DNA of 64,000 nt, taken from assembly GCA_964433875.1 (NCBI GenBank), contig CAYSSO010000001.1, forward strand, positions 1-64,000. The letters run 5' to 3'. Origin of the DNA: Athalassotoga sp964433875 (GTDB lineage Bacteria > Thermotogota > Thermotogae > Mesoaciditogales > Mesoaciditogaceae). Positions 44,197 to 52,258 of this stretch are shown one piece after another. The notes beneath the pieces were generated by a model. That model was not told the DNA's origin. It made no database searches and saw only the letters and a program-made list of their open reading frames with translations. Each line of letters begins with the position of its first letter. Within the stretch, counting starts at the first letter, position 1. A program made the position numbers and the translations under genes.

Positions 44197-44253
44197 GTTT
44201 TTTTCGCCGAAAAGAGGTAAAATTATCATGTGAAATCAAGGAGGTGTTATGAA

Positions 44254-45921
44254 ATGTTTTGCTATCAATGCGAAGAAACTCTTAATGGAAAAGGCTGCAC
44301 AAAAGTTGGCGTGTGCGGTAAAAAAGATGACGTTGCAACCTTACAGGATCTCCTTATATACACTCTAAAGGGCATATCTTTTTGGGCTGTGAGAGCGAGA
44401 AAATTAGGTCTCACGGACGAAAGAGCAGATCTGGCCATCATAAAAGGACTTTTTGCAACGGTGACAAATGTCAACTTTGATCCTTCGAGATTCATAGAAT
44501 ACATAAAAGCAGATCTCGAAATAAGGGATAATTTAAGGGAAAGATTCCTTAATGCCTACAAAAAGAGGTACTCGAAGGATTTCAAAGAAGATGTACCGGA
44601 TTGTGCTGAATGGAAGGCAGTCAATTTTTCAAAAGAAAATCTTCTTTCAAAGGGCGCAAAGGTTGGAATCCTCTCTGACGAAATAGACGAAGATGTCAGA
44701 TCGCTAAGGGAATTTATGATAATAAGTCTTAAAGGTATGGCCGCCTACATGGATCACGCCTACATTCTTGGCTTCAAAGATGATGAACTTTTCGCATTTG
44801 TCGAAGAGGCTTTAGAGGCAAGCGTAAGGGTAAAAGATGTCGGAACGATGTTCGATTATGTTGTAAAAACAGGGAAAGTCGGACTTAAAGCAATGGAATT
44901 GTTAGACAGGGCAAATACTTCACATTACGGCAATCCAGAGCCTACAATGGTGAACATAGGAGTAAAGCCCGGTCCCGCGATACTCATAAGCGGTCACGAC
45001 CTAAAGGACCTCGAAGATCTGCTCGAACAAACTAAGGGAACCGGTGTTAATGTCTACACGCACGGAGAAATGCTTCCGGCAAATGCCTATCCTTATTTCA
45101 AAAAATACGATAACCTCGTTGGAAATTACGGAAATTCATGGTGGATGCAAAATAAAGAATTTGAAAGTTTCAATGGCCCCATAATAATGACGACAAACTG
45201 CTTGACACCGCCTTCTGAAAGTTATAAATGGCGTGTTTTCACAACGGGCCTTGTTGGATGGCCGGATGTCAAACATATACCTGACAGAACAGGCAATCAA
45301 AAAGATTTCTCTCCCGTTATAAAGATGGCACTCGAGATTGGTAAAGGTCCTGTTCAGATCGAGAGCGGTAAGATTCCGATAGGATACGCGAGAAATACTG
45401 TCCTTGAAGCGGCAGACACAATTGCGAAGATGGTAAAAGATGGAAAGATAAAGAGATTTTTTGTCCTTTCCGGATGCGACGGGAGATTCAAATCACGTGA
45501 GTATTACACGACGCTTGCGACGAAACTTCCAAAAGATACGGTAATTCTTACATCTGGATGCGCGAAATACAGATACAACAAACTCGATCTCGGACAAATA
45601 GAAGGACTTCCAAGGATTTTAGATGCGGGCCAGTGCAATGATTCCTACACTTGGATAGCAACGGCCTCTAAACTTGCAGAGATCTTTGGGGCCGAAAGCG
45701 TCAACGATCTCCCAATTTCTTTCGATCTCGCATGGTACGAACAAAAGGCTGCGTTTATTTTGAATGTACTGCTTTCTCTCGGCGTTAAAAATATACGTCT
45801 GGGTCCAACATTGCCAGCCTTCGTTTCACCGAATATTCTGAATGTGCTCGTCGAAAAATTCCAAATAAAGCCGAACGGCAATGTCAATTCGGACCTTGAA
45901 ATGATGATGCAGGGAAAATGA
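44254..45921 (+). CDS. hcp: Hydroxylamine reductase (hybrid-cluster protein)
   Basis: 555 residues. The N-terminal cysteines C3-x2-C6-x8-C15-x5-C21 bind the first Fe-S cluster, the spacing of class I/II Hcp. Hybrid-cluster ligands appear in the GHDLKDLEDLLEQT region and in SGCDGRF, TSGCAKYRY and DAGQCNDSY. Hcp reduces hydroxylamine or nitric oxide in anaerobes under nitrosative stress. The ATG at 44254 follows AAGGAGGTG; a GTG eight codons upstream would translate through that site. It is controlled by the palindrome at 44181. Confidence 0.97.
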   Translation: MFCYQCEETLNGKGCTKVGVCGKKDDVATLQDLLIYTLKGISFWAVRARKLGLTDERADLAIIKGLFATVTNVNFDPSRFIEYIKADLEIRDNLRERFLNAYKKRYSKDFKEDVPDCAEWKAVNFSKENLLSKGAKVGILSDEIDEDVRSLREFMIISLKGMAAYMDHAYILGFKDDELFAFVEEALEASVRVKDVGTMFDYVVKTGKVGLKAMELLDRANTSHYGNPEPTMVNIGVKPGPAILISGHDLKDLEDLLEQTKGTGVNVYTHGEMLPANAYPYFKKYDNLVGNYGNSWWMQNKEFESFNGPIIMTTNCLTPPSESYKWRVFTTGLVGWPDVKHIPDRTGNQKDFSPVIKMALEIGKGPVQIESGKIPIGYARNTVLEAADTIAKMVKDGKIKRFFVLSGCDGRFKSREYYTTLATKLPKDTVILTSGCAKYRYNKLDLGQIEGLPRILDAGQCNDSYTWIATASKLAEIFGAESVNDLPISFDLAWYEQKAAFILNVLLSLGVKNIRLGPTLPAFVSPNILNVLVEKFQIKPNGNVNSDLEMMMQGK

Positions 45922-45943
45922 GAAGGGCTTTCGCCCTTCTCAT
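45918..45943. terminator. Bidirectional terminator between hcp and its regulator
   Basis: Perfect 11-bp stem ATGAGAAGGGC/GCCCTTCTCAT with a 4-base loop TTTC. It contains the stop codons of both convergent genes and is flanked by TTTTC on each strand. Confidence 0.8.
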
Positions 45944-46632
45944 GTTTTCATCGCTATTTCTTTCAATTTATCGATATCGAGTATCGTTACATGATCTTTG
46001 TTCAAAGAAATGAGATTTTGGCCTTTGAAATATTTCAAAGTTCTCTCCACGTTTTCTCTTGAAAGATTAAGCATATTTCCTATCATTTCTCTGTTCATAT
46101 CAAGAGTTATTTTGACACTTTTTCCTTCTTTTATCCCGCCTGAATAGGCAAGATCTAAAAGAAAGAAGGCCATTTTTATGACTGAATTTCCTATTATTAG
46201 ATTTTCAAAGCGCTGTGAAAGGTAAGAAAGTCTAAAAGTTACATTTTTTATAACTTCTATGGCCATAGAATTATCATTCATCAAGAGATCTTCAAATCGA
46301 TTCACATCGATCGCGAGAACTTTTGAATTCTCGATCGCTCCTGAACTTGCCGGATAAAATTTTTCTTTCTTAAATAATAGAGACTCGGCAAATAATTCTC
46401 CCGGCCTCAATATTTTTATGACGAATTCTTTTCCAGATGTGCTCAATTTGAAGATCTTTACCTTACCGCTTAAAACCATGTAGATATTTTTTCCCTTCTC
46501 ATCCTGAGAAAAAAGCATCTCACCTTTTTTTATCTCTACAACTTGAGAGATGCCAAGCAATTTTCCGATCATTTCGACATCGAAGTTGGAAAAGTAATCG
46601 GATTTTTGAATTATCGTTGATATATTCATCAA
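45940..46632 (-). CDS. hcpR: Crp/Fnr-family regulator, probable HcpR
   Basis: 230 residues. A cyclic-nucleotide-binding-like beta-barrel (SGKVKIFKLS, LRPGELFAESLLF) is joined by a long helix to a helix-turn-helix (NREMIGNMLNLSRENVERTLKYF). The Fnr-type N-terminal cysteine cluster is absent, as in HcpR-like sensors that respond to NO through other means. It converges on hcp, and the hcp promoter carries an ideal TGTGA-N6-TCACA site, so it is the likely activator. The name rests on context and motif. Confidence 0.8.
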   Translation of the reverse strand: MMNISTIIQKSDYFSNFDVEMIGKLLGISQVVEIKKGEMLFSQDEKGKNIYMVLSGKVKIFKLSTSGKEFVIKILRPGELFAESLLFKKEKFYPASSGAIENSKVLAIDVNRFEDLLMNDNSMAIEVIKNVTFRLSYLSQRFENLIIGNSVIKMAFFLLDLAYSGGIKEGKSVKITLDMNREMIGNMLNLSRENVERTLKYFKGQNLISLNKDHVTILDIDKLKEIAMKT

Positions 46633-46726
46633 AACCCTCCTCTTTTAGATCTTATCATATCTGATGGTTTTGTTAATGATTTCGCTTTTGAAAAAAATTT
46701 GTTATATAATTGATTGAGGTGGTAGA

Positions 46727-47470
46727 GTGAGTGTGAGCAAAAATGCGATCATAGGAAATGGAGTATCCATAGGAGAAAATGTCGTGATAGAAGACGATGT
46801 TGTGATAGGAAGTAATGTTTCGATAGGACATAACGTCATTATCCATTCAGGCGTTAGAATAGATGACAATGTCGTGATCTGTGATGGCACGATCCTTGGA
46901 AAGGCACCTCTCAAAGCCTCTACAAGTGCGACAACGAAGTTAAAAGTCTTGCCACCTTTGGAGATAAAAAAGGGTGTGATAATAGGAGCGGGATGTATCA
47001 TCTACAAGGGATCTCTCATAGGCGAGAACACATTCATAGGGGACAGCGCCACAGTAAGAGAAGAGGTCGAGATTGGTAAGCACACGATCATTGGCAGAGG
47101 AGTTTCGATTGAAAACCAAACAAAGATCGGCGATTATGTCAAAATAGAAACTGAGGCCTATATAACTGCGATGTCAGTTATAGAAGATCATTGTTTTATA
47201 GCGCCGGAAGTTTCATTTTCGAATGATAATTATTTAGGAAGAACGCAAGAAAGATTCAAACATTTCAAGGGCCCAACACTCAAAAGAGGGGCGAGGATAG
47301 GTGTTAACGCGACGATTTTACCAAACATAACGATAGGAGAAGACGCAGTCGTTGCGGCGGGTGCAGTTGTAACAAAGGATGTGCCGGCCCGTGTTATTGT
47401 TGCCGGTGTTCCGGCGAGGTATCTTAAGAATGTTCCTGAGGATCAATTGCTCGATAAAGGAGGGAATTGA
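46727..47470 (+). CDS. Hexapeptide-repeat acyltransferase (left-handed beta-helix)
   Basis: 247 residues built of [IV]-G-x4 hexapeptide turns from residue 5 (IIGNGVSIGENVVI). A second block follows a 20-residue loop, and IGVNATILPNITIGEDAVVAAGAVV is the classical acyl-CoA-binding C-terminal part. The segment SFSNDNYLGR resembles the NDxxPR motif of sugar N-acetyltransferases such as WbpD/WlbB. It therefore probably acetylates a sugar amine for a surface polysaccharide. The start is GTG at 46727 behind GAGGTGG. Confidence 0.85.
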   Translation: MSVSKNAIIGNGVSIGENVVIEDDVVIGSNVSIGHNVIIHSGVRIDDNVVICDGTILGKAPLKASTSATTKLKVLPPLEIKKGVIIGAGCIIYKGSLIGENTFIGDSATVREEVEIGKHTIIGRGVSIENQTKIGDYVKIETEAYITAMSVIEDHCFIAPEVSFSNDNYLGRTQERFKHFKGPTLKRGARIGVNATILPNITIGEDAVVAAGAVVTKDVPARVIVAGVPARYLKNVPEDQLLDKGGN

Positions 47471-47806
47471 ATGACTTGGAAAGGATGGACAGCGGTTGTG
47501 GCTGGAATATGGCTTATAATAGCGGGTTTTGTTCCGCTCGGCGTTACGGGAAATATGGCAAATGACGTAATAGTCGGAATAATCGTTGCGATAGTTGGAT
47601 TTATGATGCTTCCGCAGGGATCGGCGTGGCAGGGATGGATCATAGGCCTTATTGGTGGAATATGGATGATAATAGCGGCTTTTATTCCCTACGTCAGCGA
47701 TCCAAAGATCCACCATCTTCACAACATAGCAAATGATGTGGTAGTCGGCGTAATAATATTGATAGTTGCCTTTTTCGAAAGGAGGCCGAAAGAAAAGAAG
47801 AGTTGA
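47471..47806 (+). CDS. SPW-repeat membrane protein
   Basis: 111 residues with four membrane helices arranged as two copies of one unit: WKGWTAVVAGIWLIIAGFVP...ANDVIVGIIVAIVGF and WQGWIIGLIGGIWMIIAAFIP...ANDVVVGVIILIVAF. This internal duplication is the SPW-type repeat. The role of SPW proteins is unknown. The ATG follows immediately after the acyltransferase stop, so the two are coupled. It converges on the ECF ATPase gene with one base between them. Confidence 0.8.
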   Translation: MTWKGWTAVVAGIWLIIAGFVPLGVTGNMANDVIVGIIVAIVGFMMLPQGSAWQGWIIGLIGGIWMIIAAFIPYVSDPKIHHLHNIANDVVVGVIILIVAFFERRPKEKKS

Positions 47807-47807
47807 T

Positions 47808-48614
47808 TTACATCGTCACATCGTTTTGACGTATGAGATCTTCGATGCGGAAATTTCCGCAGGCTTTTTTTACGTTTTCTTTTAGCCTTACCATAGGGGG
47901 TGGAAGAAGGCCATACATGGTAAGATCCTCTTCAAGAAAAGAACTGACGTGCCCATCGAACACAATCTTCCCATTGAAAATGACAAGGGCCCTATCAAAA
48001 TTGTAAAGTGCTTCTTCCACAGAATGTGTAACAATTATGACACTTTTCCCGTTGCTTTTAAGTGCCTTAACAATTTCAAAAAAATTCTTTGTGCTTGAAG
48101 GATCCAAAGAAGATGTCGGCTCGTCAAAGACGAGATATTTCGGATCGCACGCTATTATCGAGGCGATGGCAACCTTTCTTTTTTCTCCCCCCGAGAGGGC
48201 AAATGGAGACCTTGAGAGAATGTCCCACCTAAGATCGACTATCCTTATTGCTTCTTTAACTGCTTTATCGGCATCCATGCCGAAATTTTTTGGACCAAAT
48301 GCTATTTCCTGATACACGGTGTCTGCAAAGAACTGGTGCTCCGGGTTTTGAAAGACGAGCCCGACTCTCTTTCTTATCTCGAAGATCTTGTCTTTATCAG
48401 TCGTCACCATACCGTCAACGATGACCCTTCCAGATGATGGCTTTATTATACCGTTCATGAGTTGAAGAATAGTTGATTTTCCGGATCCCGTTTTTCCAAG
48501 AATCGAAAGAGACTCTCCATCTTCTATTTTGAAGGAGATCTCGCTTACCGCTTCCTTTTCAAATGGAGTTTTTTTATCGTATACGTAACTTACCCTTTCG
48601 AATTCGATTGACAA
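47808..48614 (-). CDS. ecfA2: ECF transporter ATP-binding protein EcfA2
   Basis: 268 residues of the CbiO/EcfA ABC ATPase family. Walker A is GKTGSGKST, the Q-loop region VGLVFQNPEHQFF carries the ECF-specific NPEHQ, the signature is LSGGEKRKVAIA and Walker B YLVFDEPTSSLDP. It forms a heterodimer with EcfA1 to energise vitamin or metal uptake through EcfT and exchangeable S components. None of these membrane parts is encoded in the window. The start is a TTG overlapping the end of ecfA1 by 25 bases. Confidence 0.92.
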   Translation of the reverse strand: MSIEFERVSYVYDKKTPFEKEAVSEISFKIEDGESLSILGKTGSGKSTILQLMNGIIKPSSGRVIVDGMVTTDKDKIFEIRKRVGLVFQNPEHQFFADTVYQEIAFGPKNFGMDADKAVKEAIRIVDLRWDILSRSPFALSGGEKRKVAIASIIACDPKYLVFDEPTSSLDPSSTKNFFEIVKALKSNGKSVIIVTHSVEEALYNFDRALVIFNGKIVFDGHVSSFLEEDLTMYGLLPPPMVRLKENVKKACGNFRIEDLIRQNDVTM

Positions 48615-49402
48615 TACTCAATCAGCCTTCTTTCTAATTTTGAGATACTCATGAATTCTTTTATTATTCCAGATCTGTAAAGTTTTATCTCGAAATCTAT
48701 CAATTCTGAACTGCCGAAATCGTCCCTTATTTCATTTATTACATCTACAGTCTTCCCATCAAAGAGCAAGTTGCCACTCTTCAAATAAATTATCCTTTTT
48801 GCGTTGACAATTTCATCAAGGAGATGGGTTGAAAAGATTATTGTATGGCCATTTTCGTGAAGTTTTGAAAGTATTTCAAAGATCGTCTCTCTGCTTACCG
48901 GATCCATCATCGAGGTAGGTTCGTCCATGACTATATATTTAGGTCCCATCGCAAGAATATCGGCAATGCAAAGTAGTTGCTTTTGTCCTCCAGAAAGTCT
49001 GTGTGGTTCGACATTTTTGAGATCGTAAAGTCCTACGAATTTAAGTACTTCTTCTATTTTCTTTATCATTTCCTCTCGTGGAACACCCAAATTCTCAAGT
49101 CCAAAGGCTACATCCTCTTCTACTGTGGTGCCCACAATCTGATTTTCTGGATTTTGAAAGACAACGCCAACGTCTCTTCTTATTTCCCATATTCGCTTCT
49201 CGTCTCTTGTGCTCATTCCGTCGACTAACACCTCTCCGGCAGTTGGTAAAAGTAAACCATTCATCAACTTAAAAAGAGAGGTCTTTCCAGATCCGTTCAG
49301 ACCAAGAACGGCAATAAACTCAGATTCCTTGATTTTGAAATTCAAATTCGAAAAGATACTTACATCTTCATAATCGAACTTTACATTTTTGAATTCTATC
49401 AT
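48590..49402 (-). CDS. ecfA1: ECF transporter ATP-binding protein EcfA1
   Basis: 270 residues. Walker A is GLNGSGKTS, the Q-loop is VGVVFQNPENQIVG with the ECF-type NPENQ, the signature is LSGGQKQLLCIA, and the Walker B IVMDEPTSMMDP carries Met-Met where most have Gly-Leu. The C-terminal 40-residue extension is typical of EcfA. The ATG overlaps the methyltransferase stop (ATGA). Confidence 0.92.
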   Translation of the reverse strand: MIEFKNVKFDYEDVSIFSNLNFKIKESEFIAVLGLNGSGKTSLFKLMNGLLLPTAGEVLVDGMSTRDEKRIWEIRRDVGVVFQNPENQIVGTTVEEDVAFGLENLGVPREEMIKKIEEVLKFVGLYDLKNVEPHRLSGGQKQLLCIADILAMGPKYIVMDEPTSMMDPVSRETIFEILSKLHENGHTIIFSTHLLDEIVNAKRIIYLKSGNLLFDGKTVDVINEIRDDFGSSELIDFEIKLYRSGIIKEFMSISKLERRLIEYCQSNSKG

Positions 49403-49989
49403 TTTTCAGAGCAATAAACTCTTATTCCTCCATCCTTTACTATGGTAAATACATTACCAAAAACTCTCTTCATTTCTCTTTCTATTGCACTTCCACCCTT
49501 ATTGTGAAATCCTACGCAAAAGAGTAATCCTTTCTCTCTAAGATGAGACTTTGATTCTTCTATTAATTTTACCCAAACATTTTTCCCGGCCGCCATCGGA
49601 GGATTAAAAACCACAAAGTCGAATTCCATCTCGTTCCATATTTCAAAACCGTCTCCACTTTTTATAATTGCCGATATGTTGTTGTTCTTTGCATTGATCT
49701 TTGCATATTCAACGGCTCTTTCATTTATATCGCTCATGAATAAATTCAGATCGGGATTTTTAGCCTTTAGAGAGATTCCAATAAAGCCATATCCACATCC
49801 AAGATCGAGTAGATCACCTTTTGATTCGGGAAAATTCCTCACAAGTACTACAGACGCCGCATCTGGAGTACCAAACGCAAAAACACCGCTAACGGTTTTG
49901 AAGCGCAACTTTTGTTTTCCAACGTTGAACTCAAAATCCTTTTCTATAATTTTGCTTGAAGGGTTTTGAGAATAGTAATGTTCAAACAT
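49399..49989 (-). CDS. RsmC-like rRNA guanine-N2 methyltransferase
   Basis: About 196 residues. The opening FEHYYSQNP and GVFAFGTPDAAS resemble the C-terminal catalytic domain of RsmC/RlmG. The SAM loop is LLDLGCGYGFIG and the catalytic motif is FNPPMAAG, used for exocyclic guanine methylation. It is the single-domain form. GTG at 49998 or ATG at 49989 can serve as start; GGTGA six bases upstream favours the ATG. It overlaps the glycosylase gene slightly. Confidence 0.85.
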   Translation of the reverse strand: MFEHYYSQNPSSKIIEKDFEFNVGKQKLRFKTVSGVFAFGTPDAASVVLVRNFPESKGDLLDLGCGYGFIGISLKAKNPDLNLFMSDINERAVEYAKINAKNNNISAIIKSGDGFEIWNEMEFDFVVFNPPMAAGKNVWVKLIEESKSHLREKGLLFCVGFHNKGGSAIEREMKRVFGNVFTIVKDGGIRVYCSEK

Positions 49990-50605
49990 TCTGTTCACCG
50001 TATTCGCACATATCTATCAAAGGACACATCCGGCAGATAGGCTTACTCCTACAATGCATTTTTGAATGCTGAACGATGAGAGCATGGAATTCACCGAGAA
50101 CCTTGGGATCGTCAAAGGCTCCCTCGATCTGAATCGATTTGATTCCCAGCCTTTCGGTTAACCTTTTAAAATAAGCGTCATAAACAAAGACCGGCCTGTT
50201 AAATATGTAAAGCAAGATCGAGTTTGCGGTTTCATGGCCTATACCGTTGACACCAATCAACATGTCGTAAAGGTCTTTTGTGTCAAATTTTTCGAGTTTA
50301 TCAAAATCGAAAGAAAACTTTGAAAAAAAAGCAAGGAAATTTTTCAATCTCATCGCCTTTAGTTTTGGAAAACCCGAAGGCCTTATAAAGTTTGAAAGTT
50401 TCTCGATGGGCGTTATGTACATTCTGTAAGGTTCGAGAAGGCCGACATTTTCAAGATTTTTTATCGAAAGCACCACATTTCTCCACATCGTGTTCTGTGT
50501 TAAAATGGCACCTACCGCTATTTCGAATTTCGTATCGGCAGGCCACCAGTTTTGAGGTCCATAGTTGTTGTAAAGGCGTTCAAAAATCTCTTTGAAATCC
50601 TTCAA
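49982..50605 (-). CDS. Endonuclease III-related DNA glycosylase (monofunctional type)
   Basis: About 207 residues. The helix-hairpin-helix is VNGIGHETANSIL, with His-Glu where endonuclease III has the catalytic Lys, while the Asp of FVYDAYFKR is kept. A 4Fe-4S site follows as C-x5-C-x2-C-x5-C (MHCRSKPICRMCPLIDMC). Lacking the Lys, it should be a pure glycosylase, perhaps for alkylated bases as in MagIII-like relatives. The frame is open to 50707, but that extension only translates AT-rich repeat words; the TTG at 50605 behind GGGTGTGG is the better start. Confidence 0.85.
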   Translation of the reverse strand: MKDFKEIFERLYNNYGPQNWWPADTKFEIAVGAILTQNTMWRNVVLSIKNLENVGLLEPYRMYITPIEKLSNFIRPSGFPKLKAMRLKNFLAFFSKFSFDFDKLEKFDTKDLYDMLIGVNGIGHETANSILLYIFNRPVFVYDAYFKRLTERLGIKSIQIEGAFDDPKVLGEFHALIVQHSKMHCRSKPICRMCPLIDMCEYGEQNV

Positions 50606-50644
50606 ATTACCACACCCTTCAAGTATAGTATACCATTGAAATAA

Positions 50645-50735
50645 AAAGTTAGTATGAATTGAAAATTGGCAATTGAAAATGGAAAATTGAAGTTGCTCAC
50701 TGCTCACTCTTGATTACTCACTCTTTACTTTTTTA
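50645..50735. repeat. AATTGAAAATTG and CTCACT word repeats
   Basis: GAATTGAAAATTGGCAATTGAAAATGGAAAATTGAAG is followed by TGCTCACTGCTCACTCTTGATTACTCACTCTTTAC. Both are internally repetitive, and the first shares words with 33287-33345. The stretch lies between the divergent glycosylase and nrnA genes. Confidence 0.5.
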
Positions 50736-50778
50736 TTCTCCTATATTATATATACCCACCAAGATTATTTTATTTTTA

Positions 50779-50787
50779 TGATATAAT
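50779..50787 (+). promoter_or_regulatory. Extended -10 promoter of the nrnA-smpB-orr operon
   Basis: TGATATAAT lies about 30 bases before the ATG at 50818. It is in the same form as the promoters at 18300, 26124 and 55690. Confidence 0.6.
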
Positions 50788-50817
50788 AAATACTCAGATT
50801 GAGTGGAGATGATTGAA

Positions 50818-51804
50818 ATGTTTGTAAAACTTGAAGAGATAGTCGAAAGAATAAAAAAAAGCAAAAAAGTACTCATAATAGGTCACATCAAACCCGATGG
50901 AGATGATATAAGTTCCGTGGCAACCTTAACGCTTGCTTTGAGAAAGTACGGAATAGAGGCCGAAGGGTGCATAGCAGATCGCATTCCGTGGTTTTACAAA
51001 GATATAAATGGAGTGTCAGAGATAAAAGATCTTGAAGCATTAAAAAATTACGATTACGATACTTCAATAATCGTCGATGCTTCTGAGATATCGAGAATAG
51101 GGGATTTGGCATTAATTCTAAAGAAAAAGCCTGATATAACTCTCGATCATCACAAGACAAATGAAGGATTTGGAGAACTTGATTTTTGCGATCCATCTTA
51201 TGCCGCCACGGCAGTTATAGTCTACGAAATAATAAACAAACTTGGAATAGAGTACGATCCAGTCCTTGCTGAGATAAATCTTTTGGGTATAGCTACTGAT
51301 ACCGGATTTTTCAAATATTCGAATACAGACGCAAAGGTATTCAACTACTCTGCCATTTTGGTTGAGAAAGGCGCAAATATTCAAAGAATAGCGTCTGCCG
51401 TTTTAGAGCATAAGACTTTAAAAGAATTAAAACTCTTCTCTGAAACGCTTAACACTCTTTCAGTCGAAGAGAACGGGAAACTTGCATGGGCCTACGTTTC
51501 TTACGACATGCTCGAAAGAAATAATTGTACCGATGAGGAAACAGGGGGGTTTGTAGGAGAAATAAGATCTATATACGGAGTCGAAGTGGCGATTCTTTTC
51601 ATAGAATGGCCAAAAAATCAGGTTAACATTTCCTTTAGATCAAAAAACTACGTTGACGTAAGCGAGATTGCGAAACATTTTGGCGGAGGGGGTCACATTC
51701 GCGCCTCGGGATGCAGCATAAAAGACGCGAATTTAATGGATGTCATTCATAAAGTCATCGATAAATCAAAAGAAGCACTGAAGGCAAAGGTTAAAGATCC
51801 ATGA
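50818..51804 (+). CDS. nrnA: DHH-family phosphoesterase, NrnA-like oligoribonuclease/pAp phosphatase
   Basis: 328 residues. DHH motifs are all present: GHIKPDGDDISS (residues 22-33), IVDASE, LDHHKTN and the next Asp-containing loop TDTGFFKY. The DHHA1 domain ends with the glycine-rich GGGGHIRASG. NrnA degrades nano-RNAs and 3'-phosphoadenosine 5'-phosphate. The ATG at 50818 follows GTGGAG with good spacing; starts at 50803 and 50809 would be too close to that site. It is first in an operon with smpB. Confidence 0.88.
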   Translation: MFVKLEEIVERIKKSKKVLIIGHIKPDGDDISSVATLTLALRKYGIEAEGCIADRIPWFYKDINGVSEIKDLEALKNYDYDTSIIVDASEISRIGDLALILKKKPDITLDHHKTNEGFGELDFCDPSYAATAVIVYEIINKLGIEYDPVLAEINLLGIATDTGFFKYSNTDAKVFNYSAILVEKGANIQRIASAVLEHKTLKELKLFSETLNTLSVEENGKLAWAYVSYDMLERNNCTDEETGGFVGEIRSIYGVEVAILFIEWPKNQVNISFRSKNYVDVSEIAKHFGGGGHIRASGCSIKDANLMDVIHKVIDKSKEALKAKVKDP

Positions 51805-52247
51805 AGGTAGTAACGACAAATTCAAAGGCGAGAAGAGATTATGAAATCTTAGACAAATTTGAAGCCGGTATAGAATTGAAGGGCACGGAAGTAAAATCTC
51901 TTCGAAATGGTAGCGCAAATATAAATGATGCTTACTGCATAATAAGGAATGGAGAGATCTACATAGAAAATATGCACATATCTCCTTACTCTGGAGGAAA
52001 CCTCTTCAATCATGATCCGCTAAGAAGAAGAAAACTCTTGATGCATAAAAGGGAGATAGTACGGCTCGATTCAAAAGTAGATCAAAAGGGATTGACCATC
52101 ATACCTTTGAGAGTTTATTTCAATGACAAAGGAAAGGCAAAGGTTGAAATAGCCCTCGCGCGAGGTAAGCATCTTTACGATAAAAGAGAGGAAATAGCAA
52201 AAAAGGAGATGGAAAAGAACTTAAGAAAAAAGATGAAATACGAGTGA
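51801..52247 (+). CDS. smpB: SsrA-binding protein SmpB
   Basis: 148 residues. Hallmarks are YEILDKFEAGIELKGTEVKSLRNG, the central NPL-like HDPLRRRKLLMH, and the basic C-terminal tail that becomes helical on the ribosome (KREEIAKKEMEKNLRKK). It delivers tmRNA to stalled ribosomes. The ATG overlaps the nrnA stop (ATGA). The tmRNA gene itself is not in the window. Confidence 0.97.
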   Translation: MKVVTTNSKARRDYEILDKFEAGIELKGTEVKSLRNGSANINDAYCIIRNGEIYIENMHISPYSGGNLFNHDPLRRRKLLMHKREIVRLDSKVDQKGLTIIPLRVYFNDKGKAKVEIALARGKHLYDKREEIAKKEMEKNLRKKMKYE

Positions 52248-52258
52248 GGAGGTCGAGC

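Noticed and set aside
50606..50707. N-terminal extension of the glycosylase frame (34 residues)
   Set aside because: The extension translates AATTGAAAATTG-type repeat words and precedes a better TTG start with a ribosome-binding site.
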